Shown here piece after piece: positions 39,301 through 49,340 of a DNA stretch of 64,000 nucleotides. This DNA is from Spodoptera frugiperda. Its lineage: Eukaryota > Arthropoda > Insecta > Lepidoptera > Noctuidae. Position 1 is the stretch's first letter. The number at the start of each line of letters is the position of its first letter. Both the position numbers and the translations under genes were made by a program. The stretch covers positions 14,384,001 through 14,448,000 of the forward strand of contig NC_064212.1 in assembly GCF_023101765.2 (NCBI RefSeq). The letters are read 5' to 3'. The notes beneath the pieces are model-generated. The model had not been told where the DNA came from. It ran no database searches and worked only from the letters and a program-made list of their open reading frames with translations.

Positions 39301-42300
39301 ACTGAGGTATCCTACCATTGCCTTCAAAACTTCCTTGGTTTATTAGCTAATAAACCAAGGAAGTTTTTCTAATGGTTTGTACGCTTAGTGTCATAAATTT
39401 TTTTTGAAATAAATCTAGTTTACTATTGACCAAATTAGTGACACAAAACAAAATTTGATAAGAAAATACTTGCTATTTTAAAACCAATGATATTTCTGAC
39501 ATTATTAGTATTTATAAATGATAACTGATGTATTGGCAATCGATTAAAACTAAAACTTCTAAAATCTAACCAGTATTTTTTTATTTATTAATGTTTTTGT
39601 GGTCAATTCGGGATTTTTTTACCAAAACCGAAAATGTTGAATATCTCAGAAACTAGGCACTTTCCGCCCAAGGACCTCAGGGCTAATTTTGTAGGAAATT
39701 AGTTGTATTATCACCTCCCGAGAGGAATACGTCGAATTCAAAGTCACCCTGTATAATTAACGGCAGGTACCAAAAAATCTTAGAAAAAACTACATTTTTA
39801 TTACAAACTTTGATTCAGTTTAATGACACAAAGACAACGCGTTGTGATTGTGATAGTTTGCAAGTTATAATCTTCGGGCAACAAGTAACAACAGCAATAT
39901 AACGTAACGCAACTAATCTGTAGCGGAACAACCGCGGCGTCGCGGGCGTCGTGTCGGTCGCGTCGCGTCGCCTGACGCGCGCCGTTTGTCGACCGCGACG
40001 CAACTTCTATCATTAATACCATTCCTCGTTATTAATATTAGCATTAACATTATGCAAACTGCTAGTTTCGGGACAGTTTAACGTCATTTAAGAGCAAGGA
40101 AACAACAGATGTCTTCCATTAACCAAAATAAGTAATGAAAATCTGGACGTTCTGCACATAAGCTCCACAAGAACCCAAGGTAGGAAGGGGTGGGGGGGGC
40201 GGTGCAGTTGGTATTGTAATCGTTTGTGGTTTCGTTCTACGCTAGACAATGTCACTAGTGACAACTCTCGAGTCACTGCCTGTCCTGCACCTGGTCCTGC
40301 TTCGATATCTAGCTCTCATTATTTTGTTATTAATGTTTGATATATATTGAAAGTTGTTGTTAATGTTTACTATTTACAGCGTCGGAGGCGCAGCTGGGCG
40401 TGAGCGGCGTGGTGGGGGCGCTGGGCGCGGGCGCGGGCGCGGTGTGCGCACTGGTGGCGGGCGCGTGCGCGCTGGCGCTGCGCCGGCGCCGGCGCCCGCG
40501 CCTCGCCAAGCCGCCTCCCGCGCCCGCGCCGCCCGCCAAGCTGGACCACGACGATGCCGAGCCAGACCTCATACCCAATAACTACTGTAAGTACCTCATT
40601 CTCTGCGGACTACTGTGTCATAAATTTGTGATAGAAGTGGGGTATTCGACTGACTAGTACTTTTGATAGCAATTATTTTGAAAGGATTAGTAAGTTAACT
40701 TAAAGCCCTAACACCTAACTAATCGGTAGTCAGATCAATTGGTTCAATAGCTGTCGACGACATGGTGCGCCGGCGACGGCAGCACGAGGCGCGAACCGTT
40801 AACGACGTCCCTAATTAAAAGCTAATGTGGATCCGACTTCCCAAGTAAGTTAGCGAGTAACCGCCACCCCGCGGCGACTATCGATCGCAAATTAACTCGT
40901 GCACGCGCCAAACATTCTGTCGCCACATTAACGACTTTCAAAACGCCGTCGCAGTAGCTCTTGTCAAAGTTGGCGCATACTTCCGTGATGAATGGCCAGC
41001 AACCTGCACCGACTCCGCTTCTCTGTGCGTGTCATTTGACTTCAAATTAAACGTCAAATAGTGCATCATGAGCAAAGATTCGTCTGAATTTTCATATACT
41101 AAGCAGGCATTACAGGCAGACAAACATGATAATTATATTGAAATTTTCAGTAGTTTAAGAATTATATTTTGTCTAAGTTTCGATATTTTTGTCACTGACT
41201 GACTAACTTACAGATCATCAAAAGCCGACATAGAAACTTCAAATTTAGAATACACTTAGTTTTGTACCTAGATCAAGGGAAAACTTAAATATTTTGTAAA
41301 ATGAGTCCAAGTTTCTAGATAGATCAACTGCATCAGTAACTCTGTAATCCCATACGTATGGGATATTAAACATGAAAACACAAACTTGTGTTTACATGAT
41401 TACGTGCGATGACAAAGTCGTTAGTCGGTCTTTTTCCGGATATTTTTGATGGGATTTGATATTCATGAACGAAACATGTAGTTCCCGGATTGTGCAAAAC
41501 ATTGGGCAGACGCACGGCCCGTGACCAGACGCCATAAATCGTGACGTAATGAATACCGTCCTCGCCGCCATTAAAACACTCTCACACACTCTCACACTAT
41601 TATGATGCAGGCCCGGAGACGCAACAGCCCCGGCCTTGGAATACCATATTGTACCTTATATTGCTACTCACTCCAAAAGTAAAAAGTAATAATTAAACAA
41701 CAACAGTTGTAAATTACCCACGACATTACCCACGCAGTTTTATAAAATATGATCCGTCTTTCAGTCCACCAACACTAGCTCACGCGCGGGTGTGTATCGG
41801 TTGTTTTATCTAGACGTCTTGTTGTCCATACACTGTTCTTTGTTGGAAATCCAATGTCTATGACATTAGGCTATTCATTTGCACATACATAGTTTAAAAA
41901 ATAAATGAAGGTTACAGTTCGTAGCGCGTAGCACCTCGTAGCCATACCTCGTAGGCCTCGTAGCCTCGTAGCACTTTGCATTCTCTACCTGCGGTGTAAG
42001 TTTCCTGCGACTACTTCACACTAGTGTGACCACGAGTCTCTGCCCAACACGTCACGTGACATCTGTGCCAATACCATATTGAAAACACACTACACGTGAG
42101 GTTAGTGGGTGTGCCGTGTGGGTAGGGGAGAAGTGGGTATATTCATGAATATTGATACTGCATCGTGAATATTCAGTGTGGCGACACTAGCAATTGAAAA
42201 CATGCCACAAAAGGAGCGCCGACACTGCACGCAATGCTAGAAAATCTAAACCAGCATTCATTGTGAGACCAGTGCGAGTCCTTAGGTGGTCCGTTCACTT

Positions 42301-43875
42301 TAGGTACTGAATGGAAATATAATTAGTCAGTAGGCTGGCAGTCGAACACGCTAAGCAGGCGCGCTGTACCACAGGTCGCGGCGGAGGGGCGCGGGCCGCG
42401 GCCGGGGGCTCGATGCGCGCACCAATTAATTATTTCTTGTGTCCTGACTTCCGCTCGCCTCCGTCTTTGAATGTAGTGATTAATCAGGTTTTTTCCCTCT
42501 GCGGATAAATCTCGGCCGGATCAGTGCGGGTCTGCTGTTATTTATGTACATCGTCGCCGGGCCACGCTCGCTCTTATAGGGACCACCCCTCACTTATTTG
42601 TACTAAACACCCATTTCTAAAAACTACTTATTACTTACTCAATATTGAATGCTTACGTGCGGTACATAACATGGTTTATAAGCGTGTTTATAGTTGTAAA
42701 TTATTTAAAATATAGGTTTACAGCAGTAAGTAGTAAGAGAATGTGTTGCGTTGCAGGCGAGGCGGCGAGCGCGCCCAGCCTGGCCGTGTCGTCGCCGGCG
42801 CGCACCGCGCCCGCGCCGCTCGCCACTCCGGTACGTAGCCTCCTGCCTGCACTGGAACCAAAGCAACTTCAGCACGAAGGCACCGACTCCACCGGAGTAA
42901 TACCACGATCTCACACAAAACCCGACAACCTACGCTTGCATTGTTTCCACGTGAGAGGAGCAATGAGGGAGGGACGTGTCTCGACGAAAGAATACCGAAA
43001 GACAAGAATTACATATCTATCATAAACTTACATAAGTATATAAATATTGTCCTCTAATAACTGAACGACACAAATTAAGTATTTCGATTAACAATCTTAC
43101 AAAGCGTTAAGAAAATGCTTCAGTTATCTCGCGTTTCACTAAGATCTTCCCAAATCCCTTGCTCCGAGACCCTGTCGTGGTGGTTGGTAGCAACACGGGC
43201 AGTTTTAATTAAGTCGCCGTAGTTTAATCAGCTCGTTCTTTTGTCGCGTCACTTCAACTGTCACTCGCCACACCGGCCGATGTTGCGCGTGTCGCGGTGT
43301 CTGCGTTGTTTGTGTACACCTTAATTGAACGTTATCTGGCGAGTGCGGCCCTGAGCACAACGCCGCGGCCGCTGGAGATGCGCGCCCGATACCCCGACCG
43401 CCGCACCACCGCGCGCACACATACTTGCTGATTGGATGGACACTACCTGCGTACATACTATAAGGCATATAATGTACGTACCTATTGTTGTGCACACACA
43501 AAATATGCGACAAGGAGTGGATAATAATACGAAAACATAATTCCTGTTACTTGTAGCTCACATACCCGATGTATAATTGTCGAAATATTGTTTGTACAAA
43601 AAAAGTCAAATAAGTGAACGATTAAATATGTACATGTTTATACTGTTAGACACATGATAGAGAATGTATTGTTGCGACAGGCGTGCAACGGGCCGGGCGC
43701 GTCGTGGACCTGGGGCGCGCGCGGCGTGGCGCCCGGCGGCGGCGCGGCGCCTGGCGCCCGGGCGCTGGGCCGCTCGGCGTCGGCGACGCTGCGCGCGGCG
43801 CCGGCGCCCGACCTCAACGTAGACGCCATCAAGGAGAAGCTGCTGGACCATCGGATCCCGGAGAGCTGCGTGTAG
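24239..43875 (+). CDS. sidestep-family receptor gene, 3' ten exons (5' end missing)
   Basis: Ten exons join in phase (24239-24383, 24791-24921, 31904-32063, 33809-33998, 34297-34400, 34524-34662, 36128-36282, 40380-40586, 42757-42830, 43681-43875) into 1500 coding bases, 499 residues plus stop. All introns are GT..AG. The product is a type I membrane protein: C-terminal half of an Ig domain, two full Ig domains, one FN3 domain, a transmembrane helix followed by a run of Arg, and a tail of about 125 residues. The sidestep hallmarks are clear: DIKEGDDVYFEC, NQSLVLQKVTR, LDYGTLSCSASNEVG and FDGGLPQRFLLEVY. Sidestep proteins bind Beaten-path proteins and guide motor axons and synaptic partner choice. 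Which paralogue this is cannot be told. The signal peptide and first Ig domains are not in the window. Exons are very GC-rich against AT-rich introns. The C-terminus ESCV fits a PDZ ligand. Confidence 0.92.
24791..24921 (+). CDS. sidestep-family exon B: first half of the next Ig domain
   Basis: The split codon with exon A gives Tyr (YPPVVRLRLG). DIKEGDDVYFECHVRANPP holds the B-strand Cys and KLSWLHD the core Trp. It ends in phase 0 at donor gtcagt. DIKEGDDVYFEC is the most family-diagnostic stretch of the gene. Confidence 0.93.
25724..26040 (-). mobile_element. R1-clade LINE 3' fragment, antisense, internally deleted
   Basis: Reading the minus strand, the sequence gives the end of ORF2, including the GREET...CHHCKD zinc-motif region. 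It then jumps to the 3' UTR (CCGGCTCCAAAAGCAAGAG, GGTGGTTTTTATTCAGTAAG, TCATTGGATGATTTTC) and ends in a short A run (T run 25724-25730 on +). Compared with 4908-8734 it lacks roughly 400 bp between the zinc motif and the UTR. It lies in intron B-C. Confidence 0.8.
31109..31237 (+). mobile_element. R1-clade LINE 3' UTR fragment
   Basis: Contains GAACTGCGGACTGCCTAGCA, CGGGGCTCCGGCTCGA, GGGGTGGTTTTTAGTCAATA and TCATTAAATGATTT in the same order as the full element's 3' UTR at about 8545-8685, with mismatches and an 11-base gap near its end. No poly(A) remains. It is an old copy lying in intron B-C of the sidestep-family gene. Confidence 0.8.
31904..32063 (+). CDS. sidestep-family exon C: second half of an Ig domain
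   Basis: Starts in phase 0 after TTGCAG. DRALAHNATARVFHSNQSL, then VLQKVTRHSSGRYACSALN, with YAC as the F-strand Cys pairing with exon B. NAT and NQS are possible N-glycosylation sites. It ends LFRVK plus one base at donor gtaagt. Confidence 0.93.
32064..33808. other. intron C-D
   Basis: About 1.7 kb with no gene. It contains a 19-bp perfect inverted pair (33614-33632 and 33683-33701) and a GGCGCGTGGT direct repeat near 33103-33122. Confidence 0.6.
33614..33701. repeat. small stem-loop with 19-bp inverted repeats
   Basis: CTATTATTAGAACTTATGA at the left and its exact reverse complement at the right enclose 50 bp. GGTACATTAGT also occurs just outside both arms (near 33571-33581 and 33701-33711). 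It could be a tiny MITE; no clear target duplication. Confidence 0.5.
33809..33998 (+). CDS. sidestep-family exon D: first half of the last Ig domain
   Basis: The split codon gives YAPSCR. GESVVIVCEVDADPPAAVFKW contains the B-strand Cys and core Trp. NNSG and NGSAS are possible glycosylation sites. It ends with two bases of a Lys codon before donor gtgcgg. Confidence 0.92.
34297..34400 (+). CDS. sidestep-family exon E: end of the last Ig domain
   Basis: Follows CGACAG. KYTPVADLDYGTLSCSASN, then EVGAQLAPCVFQMVAA. DYGTLSC supplies the F-strand Cys, and the extra Cys in APCVF is also characteristic of sidestep proteins. Donor gtcagt. Confidence 0.93.
34524..34662 (+). CDS. sidestep-family exon F: first half of the FN3 domain
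   Basis: Follows ACATAG. GKPHAPRNCTLWNQTAESV, then CVAGFDGGLPQRFLLEVYSD. The intron to exon E is only 123 bp. NCT and NQT are possible glycosylation sites. It ends with two bases of an Arg codon at donor gtacta. Confidence 0.93.
36128..36282 (+). CDS. sidestep-family exon G: second half of the FN3 domain
   Basis: Follows TTCGTAG. RVNLSSDEPSWTVRGLEWD, then RHRLVAVAFNSKGRSAP, the F/G strands of an FN3 fold in which AFNSKGRS occupies the conserved A.N..G.S position. Ends KRT plus one base at donor gttagt. Confidence 0.92.
36889..37219 (+). repeat. 33-bp minisatellite, ten copies
   Basis: The unit begins CGCACTGTGTCGCCAGCTCG and continues CCACACTACACCT. It repeats head to tail about ten times with essentially no differences. 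Because 33 is divisible by three and the unit contains few stops, long repetitive open frames appear on both strands; these are artefacts, not genes. It lies in intron G-H. Confidence 0.97.
38528..39751. mobile_element. fold-back DNA transposon with ~405-bp terminal inverted repeats
   Basis: The left arm (38528-38931, CATGGTGACCTTGAATTCGA onward) is the inverted complement of the right arm (39347-39751, ending TCGAATTCAAAGTCACCCTG), with scattered mismatches. TATA flanks both sides (38524-38527 and 39752-39755), consistent with a TA or TATA target. The 394-bp interior carries a broken mariner/Tc1-like transposase end on the minus strand. A further inverted copy of the inner arm end (39326-39346) creates a 42-bp perfect hairpin at the interior/right-arm junction. 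Confidence 0.88.
39000..39318 (-). pseudogene. decayed mariner/Tc1-like transposase C-terminus inside the fold-back element
   Basis: On the minus strand one frame reads LTTIDFYMKSLVYADGIGRV, matching the SPDLxPxDFxxW...L..LVY block that carries the third catalytic Asp in mariner-type transposases. A second frame downstream reads HIRACLRRRGGHLEQN, the usual ending (CI..NGGHFE-like) of such proteins. Two frames are needed and stops lie between them, so this is a remnant. It suggests which superfamily made the fold-back element. Confidence 0.65.
40380..40586 (+). CDS. sidestep-family exon H: transmembrane segment and start of tail
   Basis: Follows TATTTACAG. ASEAQLGVSGVVGALGAGAG, then AVCALVAGACALAL forms a hydrophobic helix, followed by RRRRRPR, a stop-transfer signal. 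The tail begins with a Pro/Ala-rich stretch and an acidic DHDDAEPDLIPNNY. Donor gtaagt. Confidence 0.92.
42757..42830 (+). CDS. sidestep-family exon I: short cytoplasmic exon
   Basis: Follows GTTGCAG. CEAASAPSLAVSSPARTAP, then APLATP; ends in phase 0 at donor gtacgt. It is only 74 bp with no domain, but splice sites and phase fit exactly between H and J. It could be alternatively spliced, though not by simple skipping, because 74 is not a multiple of three. Confidence 0.75.
43681..43875 (+). CDS. sidestep-family exon J: C-terminus ending ESCV
   Basis: Follows TGCGACAG. ACNGPGASWTWGARGVAPGG..., then DLNVDAIKEKLLDHRIPESC and V, TAG at 43873-43875. The conserved-looking end and Ser-x-Val at the C-terminus fit a class I PDZ-binding motif. 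Confidence 0.88.
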   Translation, partial: ACNGPGASWTWGARGVAPGGGAAPGARALGRSASATLRAAPAPDLNVDAIKEKLLDHRIPESCV

Positions 43876-45420
43876 TGCTCGCCCGACTGCTACAGACCTT
43901 ACTGACTGGTGGCGCGCTCTGTGTTAGTGAAACCGTGCCGTGTCGGACTCGATGCATGGACTCGAGTAGGTGTGTGCGTGACAGTGTGCGTGTGTGCGTG
44001 TGTGCCCGCCTACTGACGATGCGCACTGTAAATGTTGTAGCTAGATTATTTCTTCAATGTCATCTTTGGTATCATTCTGTGGTGACGGAGCTGGAGACGC
44101 GGCTTCAGCGCTTAGAATACACGAGTTCTGTGGGACAGCGTACGACGGGTACAGAGTAGTGACAATGATGAGTACTGAATAGAATTACAAACACACAAGG
44201 GGCTTCCCGTAAACATTATTTAACTTTATGTGTCCTGAGGGTCACTGCGCCTGAATAGCCACTATGGTCGCTTATGTAACAAAAAGTGTCTTAAGCAGTG
44301 CACTACCGAACTAATAGTAAACCACTGTACGTCACATAATTTTAGATTGGTCGAACAGAACTTAACGCTTAGTTACGCCACCTAGTGAGAGCTAGGATAG
44401 TAACCCGCATTACATAATTTACCCAGCGATCATAAGATGTACCCAGTAAATATGAAATTACATACAATTTTGCCCTGTTTCGTATACATGGGTTCCTGTG
44501 TATACTTATATCTTTTATTTAATCACAGGTGTATTAAGTAGTTAACCACTGAATATAATGCACACAGAACATCAATAACCACGACGGCACCGCCTGCCGG
44601 GCCGTGGCATGCCAACACGGGCCCATCTTGTAGATCGCTTCGTTGACGCCAGCAGAAGGTTGCAATATTGTGTGTGGCAGTGAATGTATCCGCGTCCATC
44701 CGACACCTGATATTCTAAGCGCGGTTCCACGGAATTTGTAATGTTGATACACAAGTCACTAATTTTATTTAATAATTATGAAATTGTATATAGTAGTGTT
44801 TAAGCGACTGAGTCTTTGCCACTTTTTTACATGTCTACGAAATAGATAATTTTACCAGATAATATGATAAATATGTACATGAACTACTTTAGGTAAATCT
44901 ATTCCTCGTTATCTGTACAAAACTTGATTTCTGTAAATATAATGTTTGTACTCGCTGTAAGGCTCCCGCTGCGCAGGCGCGCTCACTCTACATATCCATG
45001 TCATGTCTGCAATATGTGCGACATGTTCTCGCAAACTAACGATAACTACACTCGCCACTTCTCACAACTGAACGAGTAGCTAACTCTCCGAGGATCCACG
45101 AAGCCATACGATATTGTAACAGAGTACTGGACAACAAACCAAGTCAGAACGATGTACTCTCGGCTCCGGAGTGTGTCCTCGCACCGCGGCCGGGTGTGGA
45201 CACTCCGTTACATTGACGATGACCTCACAGGACCGCGCTCTGAACCTGGACAAACATGTACAATTTGTGTATTGAATTTGGATACCTTGCCATACAATAT
45301 TCGACACATACCTTGTTTTTGTTATGTACCTACCGAATTGTTATTAAGATAATAAGAAATGCTTCAACATGACGTTTGACTAAAAATAAATAAAATAAAT
45401 TTATATTAATTACTTTATAC
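43876..45420 (+). other. probable 3' UTR of the sidestep-family gene
   Basis: No intervening gene. The first cluster of AATAAA signals is at 45385-45399, giving a 3' UTR of about 1.5 kb if used. The 3' end is inferred only from these signals. Confidence 0.5.
45385..45399 (+). terminator. clustered AATAAA polyadenylation signals
   Basis: Three overlapping AATAAA hexamers (45385, 45389, 45394) are the first after the stop codon at 43873. Use is inferred. Confidence 0.45.
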
Positions 45421-46210
45421 AGTTTGGCATCTATGGTTGTGCTAACTAAGAGTATACAAGAGAAGCAGATCAAATCAACCGAATGAGCTGATGGAAGTAT
45501 GGCGGACTCGTTTAGTTGCAAAAAGCTGCTTCACACACATACATACATACTTGTCTAGTGTAAGAAGCTAGCGTACTAGTGTAAGAGTTCGCGTTAGTTT
45601 GACGAGAATATTAGCAATGTACAGCGACAGATGAACATATCTACACACCGGGACGTATCACAGTGATATCACTGAAAGCTGTCATTCAGTACCAACAGAC
45701 TGACATCCTCAACCTGTAGATAGTAATCACTAAGTAATAATATGCTACTCGTAAGGAATGAGAGCGGCGCGGGGCCGCGGTGCGGGCGCCGCGCGACCCG
45801 GGGCCCCGCGCCCAAACTGATTTGTTATAAAAAAATTAAAATAACTCAAAGAGTTTGCCCTACTGTTGACATTATTTATTTTGAACGAGATTAAAAGTTG
45901 TCTTGGAAATAATTATGGCTTTTTTTGATACTTATTCCCGAATCGTTACCGACCGAGTTGTGGAAGATAAACCTCAAAGATAAGGTATATGATCGCCATG
46001 TTTATATAATATATAATGATGATGATGGCAATAAAAAAAATTATCAAAAATCGATAAAAATCTGATAAGCAAAAATATTAATAAACCTGCAAGTTGGCTG
46101 ACCTTCTAGCCTAAGAGGTTTTGTAAAATCGCGTACCAAAATGTAATCCTTAAGCCCCAGCAGTAGAAGTGGTACTTTCATAAACTACAATACAAATGGG
46201 TAGTATCCTC
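45421..46210. other. gene-free DNA
   Basis: AT-rich apart from a GC-rich self-complementary patch at 45766-45815. No gene seen. Confidence 0.5.
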
Positions 46211-47410
46211 GGTCAAAAATAAATTATTACAACTTTTCAATACAATAAAATATTCAAAAATAATCACACTCTCATTCATAAATTTGATGACATACTTAAT
46301 TTTCGATTTTTTCTAGCTAAATTTCATGTGTGGGTGAACTGAGGGACCACACTGGGAATTCGCGAAATGAAAGTTCTAGGATTTAGTAGTAGACCTAAAA
46401 TAATTGTAGAACGAGATCTGGGAATTTGTAAACAAATATATTAAAAACTACGACCCATAAAGTGTGGTCCCTCAGTCCACATAACAAAGATAAATATTTT
46501 AGTGAATATTACTGAATAAAACCGTTATTATTTTACATAAAGTTTTAGTAAAAGTCTTAAAACATATTGTATAAAGAAATGGATCTTAAATATCGAAGCA
46601 TTTCGAAGATAGCGATGATTAAAAGTGGTCCCTCAATCCTCGCCTCCACTGACATATAGACACTGCTAGCTGCTAGACGAGAGGAATATCAGAAAGTCTA
46701 GTGTACTTAACATTCAGTAATAGTTTTCTACTAAATAATAGGTATATAAAATTTTGTGTTTCTTACTTCTAAGCTGAGAAAATATTAATTTTTAATCCTA
46801 TGAAAATAGGTAGACCAGTGTGACCACAAAATCAAACAAAGTGTAGTAATAACGGGTTTTATTCAGTAATATTCACTAAAATATTTATCTTTGTTATGTG
46901 GACTGAGGGACCACAGTTCAGTTGCTATACTTTTTTTATCTTTAATGCTTTGTGGTCTGTTATTTAATAGATATCTTTACAAATTATTTACTAAATGTCT
47001 GTATTCACAAAACCTTCTTTTATAAGATACTTTCCGAGATCTGACTGATCGTCTTTGAGAACTGAGGGACCACACTTTATGGGTCGTAGTTTTTAATATA
47101 TTTGTTTACAAATTCCCAGATTCGTTCTACAATTGTTTTAGGTCTACTACTAAATCCTAGAACTTTCATTTCGCGAATTCCCAGTGTGGTCCCTCAGTTC
47201 ACCCACACATTAAATTTCTAGAAATAAGTTTGAGAGAGTATTCCATACAAAGTTCATAGAAAATATCGTTTTTGACGTTTCGAAAAAAGGATTGAAATTG
47301 ACTAGTAGGAAACTAGCCTATTGTTTAGTGCAATGCAATAGGCTAGTTTCCGTGTGTTTATTTTTGAATATTTTATTGTATTGAAAAGTTGTGATAATTT
47401 ATTTTTGACT
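46211..47410. mobile_element. nested palindromic (fold-back) element, ~1.2 kb
   Basis: Three nested inverted pairs are visible: outer 46211-46262 with 47359-47410; middle 46326-46476 with 47061-47210; inner 46463-46530 with 46847-46915. The recurring core is GAGGGACCACACT and its complement AGTGTGGTCCCTC, present at the arm ends and again near 46626. An extra hairpin (GGAAACTAGCCTATTG and its complement) lies at 47308-47350. There is no coding capacity. Superfamily unknown. Confidence 0.8.
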
Positions 47411-48021
47411 CAGTCATCATCCCTGTTATACAGGAGGACTCATTGCTGTGTTTATATTACATGTGTACGGAGTCTGGCCGTATACAATGCATCCACTATA
47501 CATTGACACGTCATGCACTAAGTACGTAGGTAAGTACTTGGTAAATTTATTAATTTTAACAATAATACAACAGTTTATAAAATTGATAATGATATAATAT
47601 TAATTATAAACTCGGTGTAAAATTAAATTAAATTAAGGTAAAATAAAATTTTACACCTAGTTATGAAAAAAAATACAAGAGGAAAATTCAACTCTACATA
47701 TTTCAAGTAAGTATTACAGTTATATACCAAATTGAACCAAAATCAGAATAATCAACAATAACTTGGCCAGTGGCGGGTTCATGCGGCCTATGCGTAATTA
47801 TTTCGGTTTACCTAGCAATATAGTAGTATACGGGTAGTTTGTTATAGAACAGATCACGCCAACAGTTAGTCGAACAAAAGACGAAAATAAATAGTTAATG
47901 AAATATTAAAATGTTGCCGTGCATTTGGAAATAAGCCACGCGGCGAATCTAAAACTGAAAAATCAAAAATGCAACGTTTCACGTTGTTTCTTCGTGTGAA
48001 TCATCTAGCTTTATTACATTA
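47411..48021. other. gene-free AT-rich DNA
   Basis: Contains a small inverted pair TTTTACACCGAGTTTATAA-like near 47575-47665 but no gene or named repeat. Confidence 0.45.
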
Positions 48022-48904
48022 CTAGCTTCCGCCCGCGACTCCGTCCGCGCGGATGTCGGTCTCGCGTAGAAGTTTTATTTCTTCATTTTGAGTAACTCTG
48101 ACAATGATATCTTATAAATATCTATTGGACCCAAATATGGCGAGGCCCATAATAATTAAGGAGATCCCTCTATTGAGCTACTGCTGTTGAGCTCGCGTTC
48201 TGTAGAATAAAACTGAAAAATAAAGATTTCTTTTCTACGTATTTTTCCAGGATAAAAAGTATCCTATTTTATGCCCAGGATAGTAAGGTATAATTATACC
48301 AAGTTTCATCGAAATCGAACCGTTAGTTTTTACGTGATGCCTGAACATTCAGACAGACAGACAAAAAAAATCACATATTTGGGTTTGGTATCGATCCAGT
48401 AACACCCCTGCTATTTATTCTTTCAATACTTTCAATGTACAGAGTTGACCCTTCTACAGATTTATTATAATACTAGCTTCCGCCCGCGACTCCGTCCGCG
48501 CGGATGTCGGTCTCGCGTGGAAGTTTTATTTCTCCATTTTGAGTAACTCTGACAATGACATCTTATATATCTATTGATTGGACCCAAATACGGCGAGGCC
48601 CATAATAATTAAGGAGATCCCTCTATTGAGCTACTGCTGTTGAGCTCGCGTTCTGTAGAATAAAACTGAAAAATAAAGATTTTTTTCTACGTATTTTCAA
48701 GGATAAAAAGTATCCTATTTTATGCCCAGGATAGTAAGGTATAATTATACAAAGTTTCATCGAAATCGAACCGTTAGTCACGTGATGCCTGAACATACAG
48801 ACAGACAGACAAAAAAAATCACATATTTGGGTTTGGTATCGATCCAGTAACACCCCAATATTTTCAATGTACAGAATTGACCCTTCTACAGATTTATTCT
48901 AATA
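48022..48904 (-). mobile_element. two tandem Helitron-like units, minus strand
   Basis: Two head-to-tail units of about 451 and 430 bp. Each begins on the + strand with CTAGCTTCCGCCCGCGACTC (48022 and 48473), the reverse complement of the GAGTCGCGGGCGGAAGCTAG 3' end typical of Helitrons. Each ends near GACCCTTCTACAGATTTATT. Shared interior blocks include GGACCCAAATA, AAGTATCCTATTTTATGCCC and (CAGA)n. No coding capacity. Confidence 0.75.
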
Positions 48905-49303
48905 TGAATGAATGAATGAATGTGTTATAAACGTAAAAGTAGACAAATACATATAATCAGAAAGCTCCGAACTGCTAAGCTATCGGGAGTTATACGTGTT
49001 ATTGTGAGTCAACCATAAGAGATAGACATTTGCTGTCGTGGAATAATTTTTAAACAATTTTAAGGAGAACATTTCCGTCATACATTATTTCTGTGTAGCT
49101 TTAACCATTAAGGCTGCACACGCGACGGAAGCTTAAAAAATGGAGTAAGTTCTCCTGTTTTTCCAACATTTCCCTTCACTGCTCGGCTCCTATTGATCGT
49201 AGCGTGATGAAAAGTATACTATAACCTGCCCAAGAGTATGAAAAACAATTGTACCAAGTTTCGTTGAAATCTGTCGAGTGGTTTTTATTTCCATAAAGAA
49301 CAT

Positions 49304-49340
<37 letters not shown>

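Larger units (their letters stand above)
36283..40379. other. intron G-H
   Basis: About 4.1 kb. It holds the 33-bp minisatellite (36889-37219) and the fold-back transposon (38528-39751); the rest is AT-rich with no gene. Confidence 0.6.

Noticed and set aside
41925..41975. CGTAG-rich direct repeats resembling ends of a miniature element
   Set aside because: A short run only, with no inverted partner within the neighbourhood.
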